NCBI GenBank assembly: GCA_016934015.1
Contig: JAFGTQ010000061.1
Span: 1-41,593, forward strand
DNA: 41,593 bases
Direction of reading: 5' to 3'
Source: Acholeplasmataceae bacterium
GTDB lineage: Bacteria > Bacillota_I > Bacilli_A > Acholeplasmatales > Acholeplasmataceae
Below, in pieces: positions 41,587 through 41,593 of the stretch (position 1 is its first letter; every line of letters starts with the position of its first letter). Position numbers and translations under genes: made by a program. Below the pieces are notes generated by a model. That model had not been told where the DNA came from, ran no database searches, and was given only the letters and a program-made list of their open reading frames with translations.

Positions 41587-41593
41587 AGAGAAA

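Noticed and set aside
1-41593. UGA read as tryptophan (Mycoplasma code)
   Set aside because: tyrS, the htrA-like gene and others end in TGA at the right family length, and tryptophans in conserved positions are TGG. The standard code applies.
1-41593. Prophage, insertion sequence, CRISPR array or tRNA gene
   Set aside because: No integrase, transposase, terminal inverted repeats, spaced repeats or cloverleaf sequences were seen on either strand.

Overview
The window looks like chromosomal DNA of an Acholeplasma-type mollicute or a close AT-rich Firmicutes relative. The DNA is very AT-rich, spacers are short and genes are tightly packed. UGA is a stop codon: tyrS and the htrA-like gene both end in TGA, and tryptophans are TGG, which excludes the Mycoplasma/Spiroplasma code. 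Gene content is Firmicutes-like (Spx, YlbF/YlbG, a CcpA-like regulator, two T-box leaders, sufCDSUB, a ComK-like protein). No phage, insertion sequence, CRISPR, tRNA or rRNA gene is visible.

Layout. 1-9.3 kb: gapA, a CYTH protein, a small membrane protein, spx, pepF, T-box-trpS, then T-box-tyrS with a lipid kinase, and a CcpA-like LacI regulator. 9.4-13.0 kb (minus strand): rplS with its own leader, the rpsP-khpA-rimM-trmD operon, and rsuA-ylbF-ylbG. 13.0-17.8 kb: def, the thiI-SpoU methyltransferase-TIM-barrel operon, msrC, and rpsD with a structured leader. 17.8-20.6 kb: a pgk-Xre/cupin-HPr-like-tpiA operon. 20.7-24.4 kb: a ComK-like gene, an orphan sugar-ABC ATPase (msmX type), and an operon of an HtrA-like lipoprotein protease, a catalytically dead paralogue and a PucR-type HTH protein. 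24.5-29.2 kb: sufCDSUB. 29.2-31.9 kb: a candidate small RNA and an S41-protease lipoprotein. 32.0-41.5 kb: an oppBCDF operon that runs on into a repeat lipoprotein, two membrane proteins and a BspA-type leucine-rich-repeat membrane protein.

How the genes connect. The strongest theme is carbon control without an obvious phosphotransferase system. The CcpA-like regulator and an HPr-like protein are both here. The HPr keeps the regulatory serine but lacks the arginine next to the active histidine, and it sits between glycolytic genes with a second regulator. Near-consensus cre-like sites lie at the ccpA-like promoter, at the msmX-type promoter and upstream of the gapA promoter. The second theme is surface proteins: the protease/pseudoprotease pair, the S41 lipoprotein, and the opp operon with its repeat and LRR proteins. 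OppF and OppC both carry large extra segments.

The items most worth following up are the candidate small RNA with a C-rich loop at about 29.38-29.53 kb, the HPr-like protein lacking its arginine, the protease/pseudoprotease/HTH operon, and the coiled-coil insertion in OppF. All calls come from reading the sequence; no database search was run.
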